Shown here: one piece after another, positions 1 through 8,637 of the stretch
Numbering within the stretch: position 1 is the stretch's first letter
How the letters are laid out: every line of letters starts with the position of its first letter
DNA from: Lewinella sp. LCG006
GTDB taxonomy: Bacteria; Bacteroidota; Bacteroidia; Chitinophagales; Saprospiraceae
Length of the DNA stretch: 64,000 bases
Direction: 5' to 3'
NCBI RefSeq assembly: GCF_040784935.1
Contig: NZ_CP160680.1
Location: forward strand, 5,437,802-5,501,801
Program-made: the position numbers and the translations under genes
Notes under the pieces: generated by a model
Seen by the model: the letters and a program-made list of their open reading frames with translations, nothing else
Databases searched by the model: none
What the model was told of the DNA's origin: nothing

Positions 1-368
1 CTTGTCAGCTTTCACTTATTCAACACAGCTGAGGCCAATGTCTTTTCCAATTCAAGGTGATCTATTTGTTAAGTATTTCTCGCTTTGGCTTAACATTAGA
101 ATAACATTTTGATTTTCGACTTACGTTGGGTATAAAGTTTGGTGAAAATCAGTTTAGCGTTTTTAATGCTATGCTTGGTCTTTGAAGTTGTAAATAGAGA
201 GGTTCATTACGCTTCGCAGATAGGGGACGTTACTGAACGACTTTTTTTTTCATCATTGGCGCTGTTTTTTTTAAAAAAAATCATGGTTGTGCCGGGGAAA
301 AAATAACAGCTCAAAAACATTATCTGAGTGAAGGCGGGGGGATAAGCTTCCCGTGAAAACGAAGTGTC
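1..368. other. AT-rich intergenic region before the first SPOR gene
   Basis: No open frame of convincing length is seen. The stretch is AT-rich, with a run of T followed by a run of A around 257-280 that could form a weak hairpin. It presumably holds the promoter of the gene starting at 369, but I cannot place a clear TAnnTTTG box. Confidence 0.4.
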
Positions 369-962
369 ATGATGAATTTAGATCCAGCCACAGCTTTGAA
401 TCTTATTCTAGGAGGCATCCTTTTGGGAGTAATCATTTTTGCGCGTCTCTTTGCTTTTGCCCTGGGAAACGCCTGGCGACGTGAACGCTACCAGGAACAT
501 TATAGCACAGGAGCTTCTTTCCGGGGAGGCCTGGAACTATTTGTTCTCTTTGGGATTTTGCTATTGATTTGGTGGAGTTGGGCTGCCCCTAAGGAATCTA
601 CGTCAGAGACATCTCCTGATTCCTACCACCGTTTAGAATCCTTGATGGAGGTGAGTGAGGGAATTGAGCAGCGCAGTCCCGTACTCTATCTATCGGCGAT
701 TCCTGTCGAAGAAGATTTTTTTGCTGGTAGCAGTTTTTACTTGCAGGTAGCTGCTTACGAAAATGAACCAGCCGCAACCCTACATTTAGCAAAATTATTA
801 GAAGCCGGTCATCCCGCAGAAATAAGATTCCCACGGGCGGAAGACGCGCGCTCGTTCTGGCGCGTTTGGATTGGCCCATTTCTCCATCGGGAAGCAGTAG
901 ATTCCTATCAGCAACAGCATCAATTGAAAGGGTTAATTCGCGAAGAATTCCCTCACTTATAA
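369..962 (+). CDS. Membrane protein with C-terminal SPOR-like domain
   Basis: A 197-residue protein with two hydrophobic segments near residues 8-32 and 54-72, then a polar linker and a C-terminal domain (about 120-197) that reads as SPOR-like: a YLQVAAY strand, a helix of the form AATLHLAKLLEAGHPAEI and the closing WIGPFLHREAVDSYQQQ. SPOR domains usually bind denuded glycan strands of septal peptidoglycan, so the C-domain is expected on the periplasmic side. The next gene (1072-1731) is a paralogue: both have two membrane segments and end in QQHQLKG, so this is a tandem duplication. The start was taken as the first ATG before the first membrane segment. The SPOR assignment rests on motif recognition only; the cellular role, perhaps in division or envelope remodelling, is inference. 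Confidence 0.7.
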   Translation: MMNLDPATALNLILGGILLGVIIFARLFAFALGNAWRRERYQEHYSTGASFRGGLELFVLFGILLLIWWSWAAPKESTSETSPDSYHRLESLMEVSEGIEQRSPVLYLSAIPVEEDFFAGSSFYLQVAAYENEPAATLHLAKLLEAGHPAEIRFPRAEDARSFWRVWIGPFLHREAVDSYQQQHQLKGLIREEFPHL

Positions 963-1071
963 GGGACGGAGAAAAAGAAAATAGGTTTATTTCCATCAAA
1001 CTACTAAACGACATTCGCACAAACAACCGGAAAAGGAAAATTCTCTCATTTCATCTTTAAATTCCTTTTCT

Positions 1072-1731
1072 ATGCAATGGATCATCCCTGTTCAGATTCT
1101 TGTCGCCATCATCATCGGCGGCACCGTAGCCCGTTCCCTTAGTGGTGTCATCAGAGCCCTGGTCGTCCGGTCTATTCCCGTGGAAAAACGTCTTTCCGAA
1201 GAAAGCTTTAATATTCAAACCCGGACGAGCACCATTATTGGTGCGGCTGTTGCTTTACTAGTTGCGGGAGGTATTTACTGGGGGATAGAAAGTGTCAAAA
1301 GCTACTTCCCTAAGGAGCCTCTAATGGTAGAAGAACAGACCGTTATTCTGCCCTTCACTCCCCCAACGAAGGAGAAAGATGTGGAAAGTGAAGAAGTGCC
1401 TATTTCTGCTCCTATCACGTCATCACCTGCACAAGCGACTATTCCAGATGCATCGCCAGCAACCAGGCCCACAGCCTACGAGGCATCCGTTCCGATTCAA
1501 ACTGGTAAAGGAACTTACTACCTGCAATTAGGCGCTTATGTGGATGGGACAAAGGCTTTGCGTCATGCACAACGACTCCGCGAGCGTTATGGCAGCCTAT
1601 TGCAAACAGTACAACTGCCAGAAACGACTGGTCCAAACAAAGTACTATTAGGGCCTTTCCTCACCCGGAGGGATGTTGTCCGCTATCGGCAACAACATCA
1701 GCTAAAAGGCTTTGTTCGCCATCTGCCATAG
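1072..1731 (+). CDS. Membrane protein with C-terminal SPOR-like domain (paralogue)
   Basis: A 219-residue protein with two hydrophobic stretches (about residues 4-28 and 54-72), a Pro/Thr/Glu-rich linker (about 80-140) typical of periplasm-spanning spacers, and a C-terminal SPOR-like module from YYLQLGAY to LLGPFLTRRDVVRYRQQHQLKG. The last 30 residues closely match the end of the preceding gene, showing duplication. Predicted role is peptidoglycan binding from an inner-membrane anchor. The two genes are about 110 bp apart and could be co-transcribed. After its stop the palindromic repeat mosaic that leads into CRISPR array 1 begins within about 80 bp. Confidence 0.7.
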   Translation: MQWIIPVQILVAIIIGGTVARSLSGVIRALVVRSIPVEKRLSEESFNIQTRTSTIIGAAVALLVAGGIYWGIESVKSYFPKEPLMVEEQTVILPFTPPTKEKDVESEEVPISAPITSSPAQATIPDASPATRPTAYEASVPIQTGKGTYYLQLGAYVDGTKALRHAQRLRERYGSLLQTVQLPETTGPNKVLLGPFLTRRDVVRYRQQHQLKGFVRHLP

Positions 1732-1814
1732 ACCTGGAATACGAAAGATTTTACCGGTTGTTTCCTGTGCCTTTCGTTCGCCGCTGCTCCTGTCTTGGGG
1801 TGGCGGTTTTTTAG

Positions 1815-2575
1815 CTCCATCCTCCGGCTCTTCCGATACGATCCTTGATCTATCGGAACTAGACCTGCGGTGCACGTCCAGCTTCCTCCCGAGGAAGGAG
1901 TGAGACGCAGCGTTGGATGTCATACGCTTTACGGAGACTCATCCTTGTAGGCTAGTTACTCGGTGATGCTACGGGCCACGGCCCGCCCATATCCTCCGCC
2001 CGGGCGGAGGTGGCCCGGAGGGTCGGAGGTGGGGTACAGGCTTGGTCGGAAGTAGCCTACTCGTCTGGTAGGGTCTATTCCAAGCATCAGGTGGGCTATC
2101 CCGTTGGCGAGGGTGGTCATAGGTCGATTCGACATGTACTTCCAATACAAACAACAAGCATTCAGGGGTATCCTCCTGATCCAACCTCCCCCGGAACTTT
2201 GATGAGGGATTCCCGACCAAACCTCCACATAAGCTTTGGTCGGGATACGTTTTAACTTCCTTTCTAGTCCTGATTTGCCTATGCTGGTTGGTCGCTAGAC
2301 ATACCCCGTCCCGATCCAACCTCCCTCGGAGCTTCGATACGGGATTGAAACCTGCGGAGCACGTTTCAACTTTTCCTTAGTCTATGGTTCCTTTAGCTGG
2401 TTAAGCGCTAGACGTACCCCGTCCCGATCCAACCTCCCTCGGAGCTTTGATACGGGATTGAAACCTGCGGAGCACGTTTCAACTTTTCTTTGTTCTGAGA
2501 TTACTCTAACTGGTTAGGTCGCTAGACGTACCCCGTACGGCTAGTCCCGATAGATTTGCAAGAATCGTATCGGGA
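1815..2575. repeat. Palindromic repeat mosaic, copy I (abuts array 1)
   Basis: Non-coding and built of short hairpins. It starts with a block (CTCCATCCTCCGGCTC; TCCGATA..TATCGGA; CTTCCTC..GAGGAAG), then a GC-rich block with the perfect palindrome CCTCCGCCCGGGCGGAGG near 1991-2010, then a less structured link, then three tandem units with CCCGATC..GATACGGG, TTGAAAC..GTTTCAA and GCTAGACGTACCCC (near 2294, 2407 and 2521). It ends with TCCCGATA..TATCGGGA, which runs straight into the first, truncated CRISPR repeat at 2576. The same block order occurs at 4948-5660 and 27140-28341. Open frames here are by-products of the repeats. Confidence 0.85.
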
Positions 2576-3510
2576 TCGCAGTCCTCACTGTAATGGATGG
2601 CGACTTCTATCTCCCTTATGTAAATCTTAGAATTATGATCTGGATGGTCGCAGTCCTCACTGTAATGGATGGCGACTTCTATTGGATTGTATTTTGAGTT
2701 TTCAACATGTCACTGGGTCGCAGTCCTCACTGTAATGGATGGCGACTTCTATAGCGATGTTGGGAGTGCTTATCGCATTATCACCGTCGCAGTCCTCACT
2801 GTAATGGATGGCGACTTCTATAGCGGAGCGTGCGGGTGAAGGGGGAACCCATATCCGTCGCAGTCCTCACTGTAATGGATGGCGACTTGAAGTTCTGCTA
2901 TATTTTAAAAATCCAAAAAAATGGGTCGCAGTCCTCACTATAATGGATGGCGACTTGAAGCTGGGTTCCTTGAAGCTGGGCGCCGGCCTGAAGTCGCAGT
3001 CCTCACTATAATGGATGGCGACTTGAAGCATGAGACTTTCAGTTGCTGTGCTCTTCGCACTGTCGCAGTCCTCACTATAATGGATGGCGACTTGAAGAGC
3101 TTGATGCATCAACAAACTACATATTGTTGCGTCGCAGTCCTCACTATAATGGATGGCGACTTGAAGCATGAGACTTTCAGTTGCTGTGCTCTTCGCACTG
3201 TCGCAGTCCTCACTATAATGGATGGCGACTTGAAGGTGGAGTAAGAACCGTAAGAAGTAGTGTAAGAAGTCGCAGTCCTCACTATAATGGATGGCGACTT
3301 GAAGTTTATTCATGACTATTACTTCACTTGCACTTCCGTCGCAGTCCTCACTATAATGGATGGCGACTTGAAGACTCCATAAAATCATTACTTATGGAAC
3401 GAATCATGTCGCAGTCCTCACTATAATGGATGGCGACTTGAAGAAAACTATTGCTTATGTGTGTTAACTTAGTTGTCGCAGTCCTCACTATAATGGATGG
3501 CGACTTGAAG
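2576..3510 (-). CRISPR. CRISPR array 1 (14 repeats, 13 spacers; family 1)
   Basis: The 36-nt repeats begin GTCGCAGTCC and end GGATGGCGACTTGAAG. Starts are 2576 (truncated by one base), 2647, 2717, 2786, 2857, 2925, 2993, 3062, 3131, 3200, 3269, 3338, 3408 and 3475; spacers are about 32-36 nt. GTCGC..GCGAC forms the stem, extended by GTCC..GGAT. On the minus strand the repeat ends ACTGCGAC, close to the known Thermus type III handle ATTGCGAC. The homologous AT-rich leader lies on the right, so crRNA is read leftwards. Repeats at the left (old) end differ (CTGTAATGG, ..CTTCTAT). The spacers at 3029-3061 and 3167-3199 are identical. Confidence 0.97.
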
Positions 3511-3860
3511 GCCGGATTTTGGAAAAACTTGATAAAGATAAGTATTTCAGTGAAAAACAAATAAGATGATTTTTTAATAACATGGTTGAAAATGATTTTT
3601 CGTTAGATTTTAACATTTGTTAAAATGTGAAAACAGGGTGTTTTTTGAATATTCAGAATTAAGCAAGATTGCCATAATGTACTGGTTGTTAGTAGTTTAT
3701 GGTTTTGGTGAAAACATTTTGTCTTTTTGGTGGCTTCTAAAAATGCAAAAATCTGCTTAGGTTAAAAAATGATTATGTATTAATTTGTAAATCAATTGAT
3801 TAAGTGACATAAAAACAAATCTTACTTAACATAATGATTACACAAAAAGTTATTTTTTCT
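3511..3860 (-). promoter_or_regulatory. Leader of array 1 (family 1)
   Basis: AT-rich stretch directly after the last repeat. It is homologous over about 345 bp to the sequence after array 3 (28887-29235), including ATGATTTTTCGTTAGATTTT, CTGCTTAGGT and ATGATTATGTATT. Shared leaders on the same side of two arrays fix the array polarity and mark the spacer-integration end. Confidence 0.85.
3533..3561 (-). promoter_or_regulatory. Predicted Bacteroidota-type promoter of array 1
   Basis: On the minus strand TTTG is followed after 17 nt by TATCTTTA, one base from the TAnnTTTG minus-7 consensus, about 22 nt before the first repeat. Both boxes and the spacing are conserved in the array 3 leader at 28910-28938. 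Confidence 0.6.
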
Positions 3861-3961
3861 ACAAATAGCTTTTTGCAGTCAATTTCCCATGATCAGGATG
3901 TCAAAGAACATTACTTAATGATGGCTTTAAGATAAGGGAAAACTTTGAATTTGGTGGGTTT

Positions 3962-4822
3962 TTACTTCCTTTTTTGGGGTAAGCTGTAAGTCGCTACCAT
4001 AAGGTTGTTTTGATCTGCCAGCGCGGAGAACCGCAGCAAATCCGGGGAGAAGTCTGGGCAAAGCAACAAGCCAATACTGGGAGCATCGTGGGCAGGGCGG
4101 TATTGCTGATCAAAGAGCCGTACATAAGTATCCAACTGGCCAATATCACGGTGGGTGAGGGGTGTGGTTTTCAACTCTATCAGTAGATGACAACGACGGG
4201 AGATGTGATAAAAAAGGAGGTCTACAAAATAGCGTTGCCCTCCGGGTAAACAGAGCATCTGCTGCCGGTTGACAAAGCTAAAGCCAGGCCCTAATTCGAG
4301 CAATAAATGGAGCAATTGATCGCATAGGTGTGCTTCTAATTGCAATTCTGATAAGGTGGATGTATCCGGTAGTAAGAAATCAAAGACGTAATGTGCTTTG
4401 ATACCCAGTGGCGAGGCTTGTTGTTGGCGCTGGAAGAAGTGGGTGCGTATTTGTCGTTCCAATTCCCGCGCGGTCCAATTATGGCGAGCGCTCTGATGGA
4501 GGTAAAAATGTCGGGCTTCGGCATTTGCCAGCGCAAGAAGCAAACGGTAATGTTGCCAACGTAGCCTTAGATCAAGCTCCTCCTTAATGGGGAAAGCCAG
4601 GTAGAAGCGATAAGCAAGCCGAAGCTCCGTCACCGAGCAACTCCCCGAGTTCAGGGCTACTAGGCCACCTGCCTGTTGCCTGAAAAAAGCAGTAGCATTA
4701 AGTTGACTTTGCGATAGCGCTTGAGCCAGGTATTGGCCCAACAGCCACCGCTTCAATAAAAGACCATTGCTGGTGTTTTCTCGCGCGAATAAGTGGCGCC
4801 TTAAGGTATTTTCGGGGAGCAT
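3962..4822 (-). CDS. PDDEXK nuclease of the DUF1016 (YhcG) type
   Basis: A 286-residue protein. The C-terminal half carries the PD-(D/E)XK pattern of DUF1016/YhcG proteins: GPGFSFVNRQQ, then FVDLLFYH (acidic residue) and LLIELKT (E-x-K), followed by DAPSIGLLLC. The N-terminal half is helical and diverges from the usual DUF1016 N-domain; compare the fuller homologue at 35915-36925. The family is frequent next to restriction and mobile genes, and its role is not firmly established. It sits alone between the leader of array 1 and the repeat mosaic of array 2, on the same strand as the arrays. It may be a passenger or a defence accessory of this locus. Confidence 0.75.
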   Translation of the reverse strand: MLPENTLRRHLFARENTSNGLLLKRWLLGQYLAQALSQSQLNATAFFRQQAGGLVALNSGSCSVTELRLAYRFYLAFPIKEELDLRLRWQHYRLLLALANAEARHFYLHQSARHNWTARELERQIRTHFFQRQQQASPLGIKAHYVFDFLLPDTSTLSELQLEAHLCDQLLHLLLELGPGFSFVNRQQMLCLPGGQRYFVDLLFYHISRRCHLLIELKTTPLTHRDIGQLDTYVRLFDQQYRPAHDAPSIGLLLCPDFSPDLLRFSALADQNNLMVATYSLPQKRK

Positions 4823-4947
4823 GCAGCGGCGTTTTCAAGATGAAGGAAAACCGGAATCAACTGCTGCCTTTCATTTAGGTAATGCTACTCAAGGGGTTTG
4901 TTTTTCAGGGTTAGGGGTGTTTTATGGTGGCTTGTGCCTGAATTTGA

Positions 4948-5660
4948 CTCCATCCTCCGGCTCTTCCGATACGATCCTTGATTATCGGAACTAGACCTGC
5001 GGTGCACGTCCAGCTTCCTCGCGAGGAAGGAGTGACGCAGCGTTGGCGGCCCTTCGTTTTACGGAGGCTGATTCACTTGTGTTAGTTACTCGGTCATGCA
5101 ACGGGCCACGGCCCGCCCATGTCCTCCGCTTGGGCGGAGGTGGCCCGGAGGGTCGGAGGTGGGCTGTGGCCTGGCGGAGGTAGCCACAGGCCTGGGATGG
5201 ATGGATGCTCGCCATCCACACGAAGCTATTTCATTCCATAGGTGTTTTCAACTTAAACAACAGCCACCTTGGGGGCATTCACCCGATCAAACTTTCCTCG
5301 GAACTTAGATACGGGATTCCCGACCAAACCTAGGTTGCTAGACGTGCCCCGTCCCGATCCAACCTCCCTCGGAGCTTAGATACGGGATTGAAACCTGCGG
5401 AGCACGTTTCCACTTCTCTTTGTTCTGAGATTACTTTAACTGGTTAGGTCGCTAGACGTACCCCGTACGGCTAGTCCCGATAGATTTGCAAGAATCGTAT
5501 CGGGATCGTCCCGATCAAATCTCTTGTTGAGCTTTGATACGGGATTAAAACCTGCGGGGCACGTTTTAACTTCTCTTTAGTCTATGGTTTCTCTCTCTGG
5601 TTAAGCGCTAGACGTGCCCCGCACGGCTAGTCCCGATAGAGCTGATAAGGTCGATCGGGA
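4948..5660. repeat. Palindromic repeat mosaic, copy II (abuts array 2)
   Basis: Same block order as copy I: TCCGATA..TATCGGA, CTTCCTCGCGAGGAAG, the GGGCCACGGCCC / CCTCCGC..GCGGAGG block, then hairpin units with GCTAGACGT near 5334, 5450 and 5605. Here hairpin TTAAAAC..GTTTTAA replaces TTGAAAC..GTTTCAA in one unit. It ends GATCGGGA fused to CAGTCCTCAC, so the first array 2 repeat lacks its first four bases. Confidence 0.85.
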
Positions 5661-6120
5661 CAGTCCTCACTCAAATGGATGGCGACTCCCAGAAGAAGAT
5701 GAAACGGAATGAGAGAATCAAGGCCCAACTGTCGCAGTCCTCACTCAAATGGATGGCGACTCCCAGTAAAGGAGCATACTATTTCGGCTTTGCCATTACT
5801 GTCGCAGTCCTCACTCAAATGGATGGCGACTCCCAGTGCGATCAGTAACGACGTAACGTATTATTTCCGTGTCGCAGTCCTCACTCAAATGGATGGCGAC
5901 TCCCAGCGTAAGGAGTCCAAAGGTCGGTCCTTTCAGGATAAGGTCGCAGTCCTCACTCAAATGGATGGCGACTCCCAGGAAGATTTAAGGATGCACGCCT
6001 TTTCGGCTATTATGTCGCAGTCCTCACTCAAATGGATGGCGACTCCCAGTACTAAATGTGCTGCCTTAGAGATGCAATTCATGTGTCGCAGTCCTCACTC
6101 AAATGGATGGCGACTCCCAG
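5661..6120 (-). CRISPR. CRISPR array 2 (7 repeats, 6 spacers; family 2)
   Basis: Repeats begin GTCGCAGTCCTCACTCAAAT and end GGATGGCGACTCCCAG. Starts are 5661 (truncated), 5731, 5801, 5871, 5943, 6014 and 6085. Stem and minus-strand handle (ACTGCGAC) are the same as in family 1; the loop (CAAA for ATAA) and the distal end (TCCCAG for TTGAAG) differ. The array lies directly downstream of cas2 on the same strand, so read-through from cas1-cas2 is possible. Confidence 0.97.
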
Positions 6121-6178
6121 AGCATACGTGTGTAATATGTATTTTGTTGCAATTCAGGCAATTAAAAAATCGGGATCG
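6121..6178 (-). promoter_or_regulatory. Leader of array 2 (family 2), overlapping the cas2 3' end
   Basis: The sequence GCATACGTGTGTAATATG and the AT-rich bases after it recur nearly unchanged after array 4 (31151-31198). In array 2 it overlaps the last codons of cas2 (stop at 6154). No clear minus-7 box is seen here. Confidence 0.7.
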
Positions 6179-6462
6179 GTAATAATTTTGTCAAAGAACA
6201 AAGCATTAACAGCCCACAACATGTTGGCCAGTTGTGGGTTGGAAGCGGGCCAACACAGGATGCTATCGGAATCGGCACGTCGGGTAGACTGTAAAATCTG
6301 ATTCAGTGCACGTTCTAACGCCCTTATTTCGGCTTGCTTGAAAGCTGGTGCTAAAAATAGGGATTTTTGTAGCCGCCGACAAGCTTTGGCCTTTAATGTT
6401 TTGGCGATTTTGTTGCGGAGTTTATCGTCGGTAATGTCGTAGCTGATGAGGTAGTTAGTCAT
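6154..6462 (-). CDS. cas2: Cas2 adaptation protein
   Basis: A 102-residue protein beginning TNYLISYDITDDKLRNKIAK, the Cas2 first strand with the conserved Asp of YDI, followed by a helix and GRRLQKSLFL-like strand (here CRRLQKSLFLAPAF). With Cas1 it forms the integrase complex that inserts new spacers at the leader. I chose the ATG at 6462 over an in-frame upstream ATG (6492) because the Cas2 fold starts there and because it gives an ATGACTAA overlap with the preceding gene. Its last nine codons lie in leader sequence shared with array 4, so the C-terminus DFLIA may have been fixed by the leader. Array 2 follows directly. Confidence 0.92.
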   Translation of the reverse strand: MTNYLISYDITDDKLRNKIAKTLKAKACRRLQKSLFLAPAFKQAEIRALERALNQILQSTRRADSDSILCWPASNPQLANMLWAVNALFFDKIITDPDFLIA

Positions 6463-7042
6463 GGTGGAACCACATTTTGGCGACGTAGCCAATGGTGATG
6501 CAAACCATCATGGCAATGAGTACATCTTCCAACCGATAATCGTACCAGGAGCGGCGTTTAGCGGGAGGTTCGGCGGCGAAGGCATTGCGCGAGCTCAGAT
6601 TGTTGGTCTCCATTTCACTCAGCGGTTCGGGATGTATGCGGTGCCTGCTGGTGGGGTACATGGCCACGGAATCCTCGTTGATCTGGTACAGCCAAAACCG
6701 TACTCCGCCGAAGCCGCCACAGGCACCGCGGCCACGATCGTCTTTGCGGGTGCCGTCCATGCAGATACAGCCTACCCGGATGCCTTTTGGGGGCGTGAGG
6801 CCGGAGCTGTAACCCACCGCGTCTTCGCCTTCCAGGTCGGAGGTGCGGAAGAATTCTTCCCAGGCTTCTTCTTCGGCGATTACTACGCTGTCTTCGCTTT
6901 CGCCATTGAAGAAGTTGTCTTCCATCTCCCGCGCCAGTTTCTCGTGGATGGCGTCCAATACTTCGCCGGTCAATTCCTGGGCGAAGCTGTCAGTTTGACA
7001 ACCTAATAAACCCAGTAATAGCAAGCAATAAATCGTTCTCAT
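6455..7042 (-). CDS. Predicted lipoprotein with DUF3761-like motif between cas1 and cas2
   Basis: A 195-residue protein. The N-terminus has a lipoprotein signal (LLLLGLLGC, lipobox Cys about residue 15), then an acidic region (about 25-75). A central motif, CICMDGTRKDD and GRGACGGFGGVRFWL, resembles the C-x-DGT...G-x-C-x-x-HGGV-x-x-WL pattern of DUF3761 proteins, although the usual His is Phe. A hydrophobic segment lies near residues 172-188. It starts 10 nt after the cas1 stop and overlaps cas2 by 8 nt, so it is translated within the adaptation operon. An exported protein in that position is not part of any standard cas gene set I know. Its function is unknown; the DUF3761 likeness is from motif memory. 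Confidence 0.7.
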   Translation of the reverse strand: MRTIYCLLLLGLLGCQTDSFAQELTGEVLDAIHEKLAREMEDNFFNGESEDSVVIAEEEAWEEFFRTSDLEGEDAVGYSSGLTPPKGIRVGCICMDGTRKDDRGRGACGGFGGVRFWLYQINEDSVAMYPTSRHRIHPEPLSEMETNNLSSRNAFAAEPPAKRRSWYDYRLEDVLIAMMVCITIGYVAKMWFHHD

Positions 7043-7052
7043 AATTTCTAAA

Positions 7053-8054
7053 TTAAATGATTCGATGAAGGGGGGTAAAGTCTTTCAAACTTTGCGCCAG
7101 TTGCTGGGCATCCAGGTCGATTTTGAAGCGGCGGCTCCGGTTCTTTCCCGCTAAGGGCATTTTTTCATCCAAGTAGCTTAACATGGTGTTTACGACGGCT
7201 GGTTTGCCCGCCGCTTGCAGGTAGAAGCCCTCTTTTTCGGTGGCATCCGTAAAGTGCCCGGTGTTGACTGTTCCGCTGGTACACAATTGCAGGGCGACGG
7301 TTTCGGCCCAGGGGCGGTACAATTCGATGACATCAAAAACCAGTGTCGGGCGTTTGTACTCATCGGCGTGCAAAACGCCCGTATAGGGATCGAGCCCAGC
7401 CTTCATCAAACTCAATTCCACTTGGGCATAGAGAAACCCGTAGAGGTAATTGAGCAGTGCGTTGAAGGGATCCAGCGCTGGTCGCCTACTGCGCAGCGAA
7501 AAGTAAAAAGGCGAAGGCAACAGCTGGGCCAGGCCCCGGAAATAGAAGCGGGAGGCCGTGCCTTCCCAACCCCGAAAAGTGGCGGCAATATCGGGGAGCA
7601 GTTCTCCCTGGTAGCGCCAATTGCTGAATTGCTCGTAGGTTCTTTGTATTCTACCCACTTCGGTGCCCAGATCAAGCATACTGTCGGCCGTGGCCCTGAG
7701 GAGTACCTCCAGCTGGCCAGCTAGTTTACGCAACAAGACCGAACGTACCCAGTTGATGCCCTGCACATCGGTACTCCACAAAGCCTGGTGTTTACGGATG
7801 GTGGCAATACTCCCAAACTGCCCACTCCATACTTGTCCGATCGGGTGTTCCAGTCGGTCCAGCAAGATGATGGGAATACTGTTTTCGATGGCCAGCCGCA
7901 TGGCGTTAGCGGAAATGCTCACCCCCTGCGCCAGCATAATGATCTTCACGTCCCGTACCGGAAACGATCGATCTTCCGCCTGGCGCAAACGGAGGTGAAA
8001 CATCCCGTCGCGGGTGCCAAGGAAGGCACCGTAGGAGTCGAGAAAGAGCTGCAT
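7053..8054 (-). CDS. cas1: Cas1 spacer-acquisition integrase
   Basis: A 333-residue protein of normal Cas1 length. The metal-binding set is complete: Glu164 in GWEGTASRFYF, His229 in GVLHADEYKRP, Asp241/Glu244 in LVFDVIELYRP. The N-terminal beta domain (1-80) and the DPFNALLNYLYGFLYAQVE helix (about 195-213) are typical. It integrates spacers together with Cas2, at 6154-6462. No reverse transcriptase fusion, cas4 or csn2 is seen. It leads a minus-strand operon cas1-lipoprotein-cas2-array 2. As the only cas1 in the window it presumably serves all four arrays, although their leaders fall in two unlike families. Confidence 0.97.
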   Translation of the reverse strand: MQLFLDSYGAFLGTRDGMFHLRLRQAEDRSFPVRDVKIIMLAQGVSISANAMRLAIENSIPIILLDRLEHPIGQVWSGQFGSIATIRKHQALWSTDVQGINWVRSVLLRKLAGQLEVLLRATADSMLDLGTEVGRIQRTYEQFSNWRYQGELLPDIAATFRGWEGTASRFYFRGLAQLLPSPFYFSLRSRRPALDPFNALLNYLYGFLYAQVELSLMKAGLDPYTGVLHADEYKRPTLVFDVIELYRPWAETVALQLCTSGTVNTGHFTDATEKEGFYLQAAGKPAVVNTMLSYLDEKMPLAGKNRSRRFKIDLDAQQLAQSLKDFTPLHRII

Positions 8055-8126
8055 AATATGTTATTTACTTTCGCCGCTTTTCAAGAAATCAACAAGGCCA
8101 TTGTTGGTGAAGAAGGTTATTGCTCC

Positions 8127-8432
8127 TCAATCTTGTAAAGCCGTATGTTCAATAATCCATTTCTGGTACCGGGCCCAGACCACCAGGCCAAAGATGCCAA
8201 AGGTGATAAGGGTAAGTATCCACCAAACGATCCACTTGCCGAACAAGGCGGAGCCGGAACCCCTGAACATCATTCGTCGGCCGTCGACCATCGTATTTTT
8301 AGCTATCCAGCGTTGACGAAGTGTGGTCGCCCAAGGCAAGCCAAATCCGAGTGTAAAAAAAGTAATCAGAAAGGAAGCCAGGAGGATAAAAATGGAATTC
8401 CTCCCTTTTTCAGTAAATTCCAGGTGCTGCAT
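8127..8432 (-). CDS. Small membrane protein, DUF898/YjgN-like
   Basis: A 101-residue protein with two hydrophobic segments (about residues 14-34 and 66-88), and between them GRRMMFRGSGSALFGKWIVW followed by LITFGIFGLVVWARYQKWI. The pattern F-x-G-x-G-x-x-L-F-x-x-(W)...T-x-G-I-(F/Y)-x-x-W-x-R resembles DUF898 (YjgN-like) inner-membrane proteins. It lies about 70 bp upstream of cas1 on the same strand. A link to CRISPR function is not shown; it could be a housekeeping gene caught in the locus. Confidence 0.5.
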   Translation of the reverse strand: MQHLEFTEKGRNSIFILLASFLITFFTLGFGLPWATTLRQRWIAKNTMVDGRRMMFRGSGSALFGKWIVWWILTLITFGIFGLVVWARYQKWIIEHTALQD

Positions 8433-8637
8433 TTTGTTATGTTTTATGAGTTAAAGGAAAAGCGTTGAGTTTAGCATAATAGCAATACCGCATTTCTGGT
8501 GGCAGAAATGACAGTTTTGTTTTTGTCGCGGCTTGCGACTGGTATGGTGGGGACTAAAGGGGTGTTGGGGTTTTAGTGGGGACGTGATTGAATTTGACAA
8601 CGTTTAGTTGTCTTGGAAAAGAGAGAAGATTTATAAT

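Noticed and set aside
1956-2319. Open frames in the palindromic mosaics (also 4991-5308 and 26978-27565)
   Set aside because: They lie entirely in repeat sequence, occur on both strands and have no coding character.
1815-2575. The palindromic mosaic as the leader of array 1
   Set aside because: The truncated and diverged repeats are on that side, while conserved AT-rich leaders lie on the other, so the mosaic marks the trailer end.
2867-3560. Long open frames across array 1 (and similar ones in arrays 2-4) with repeated motifs such as VAIHYSEDCD
   Set aside because: They are translations of the CRISPR repeats, not genes.
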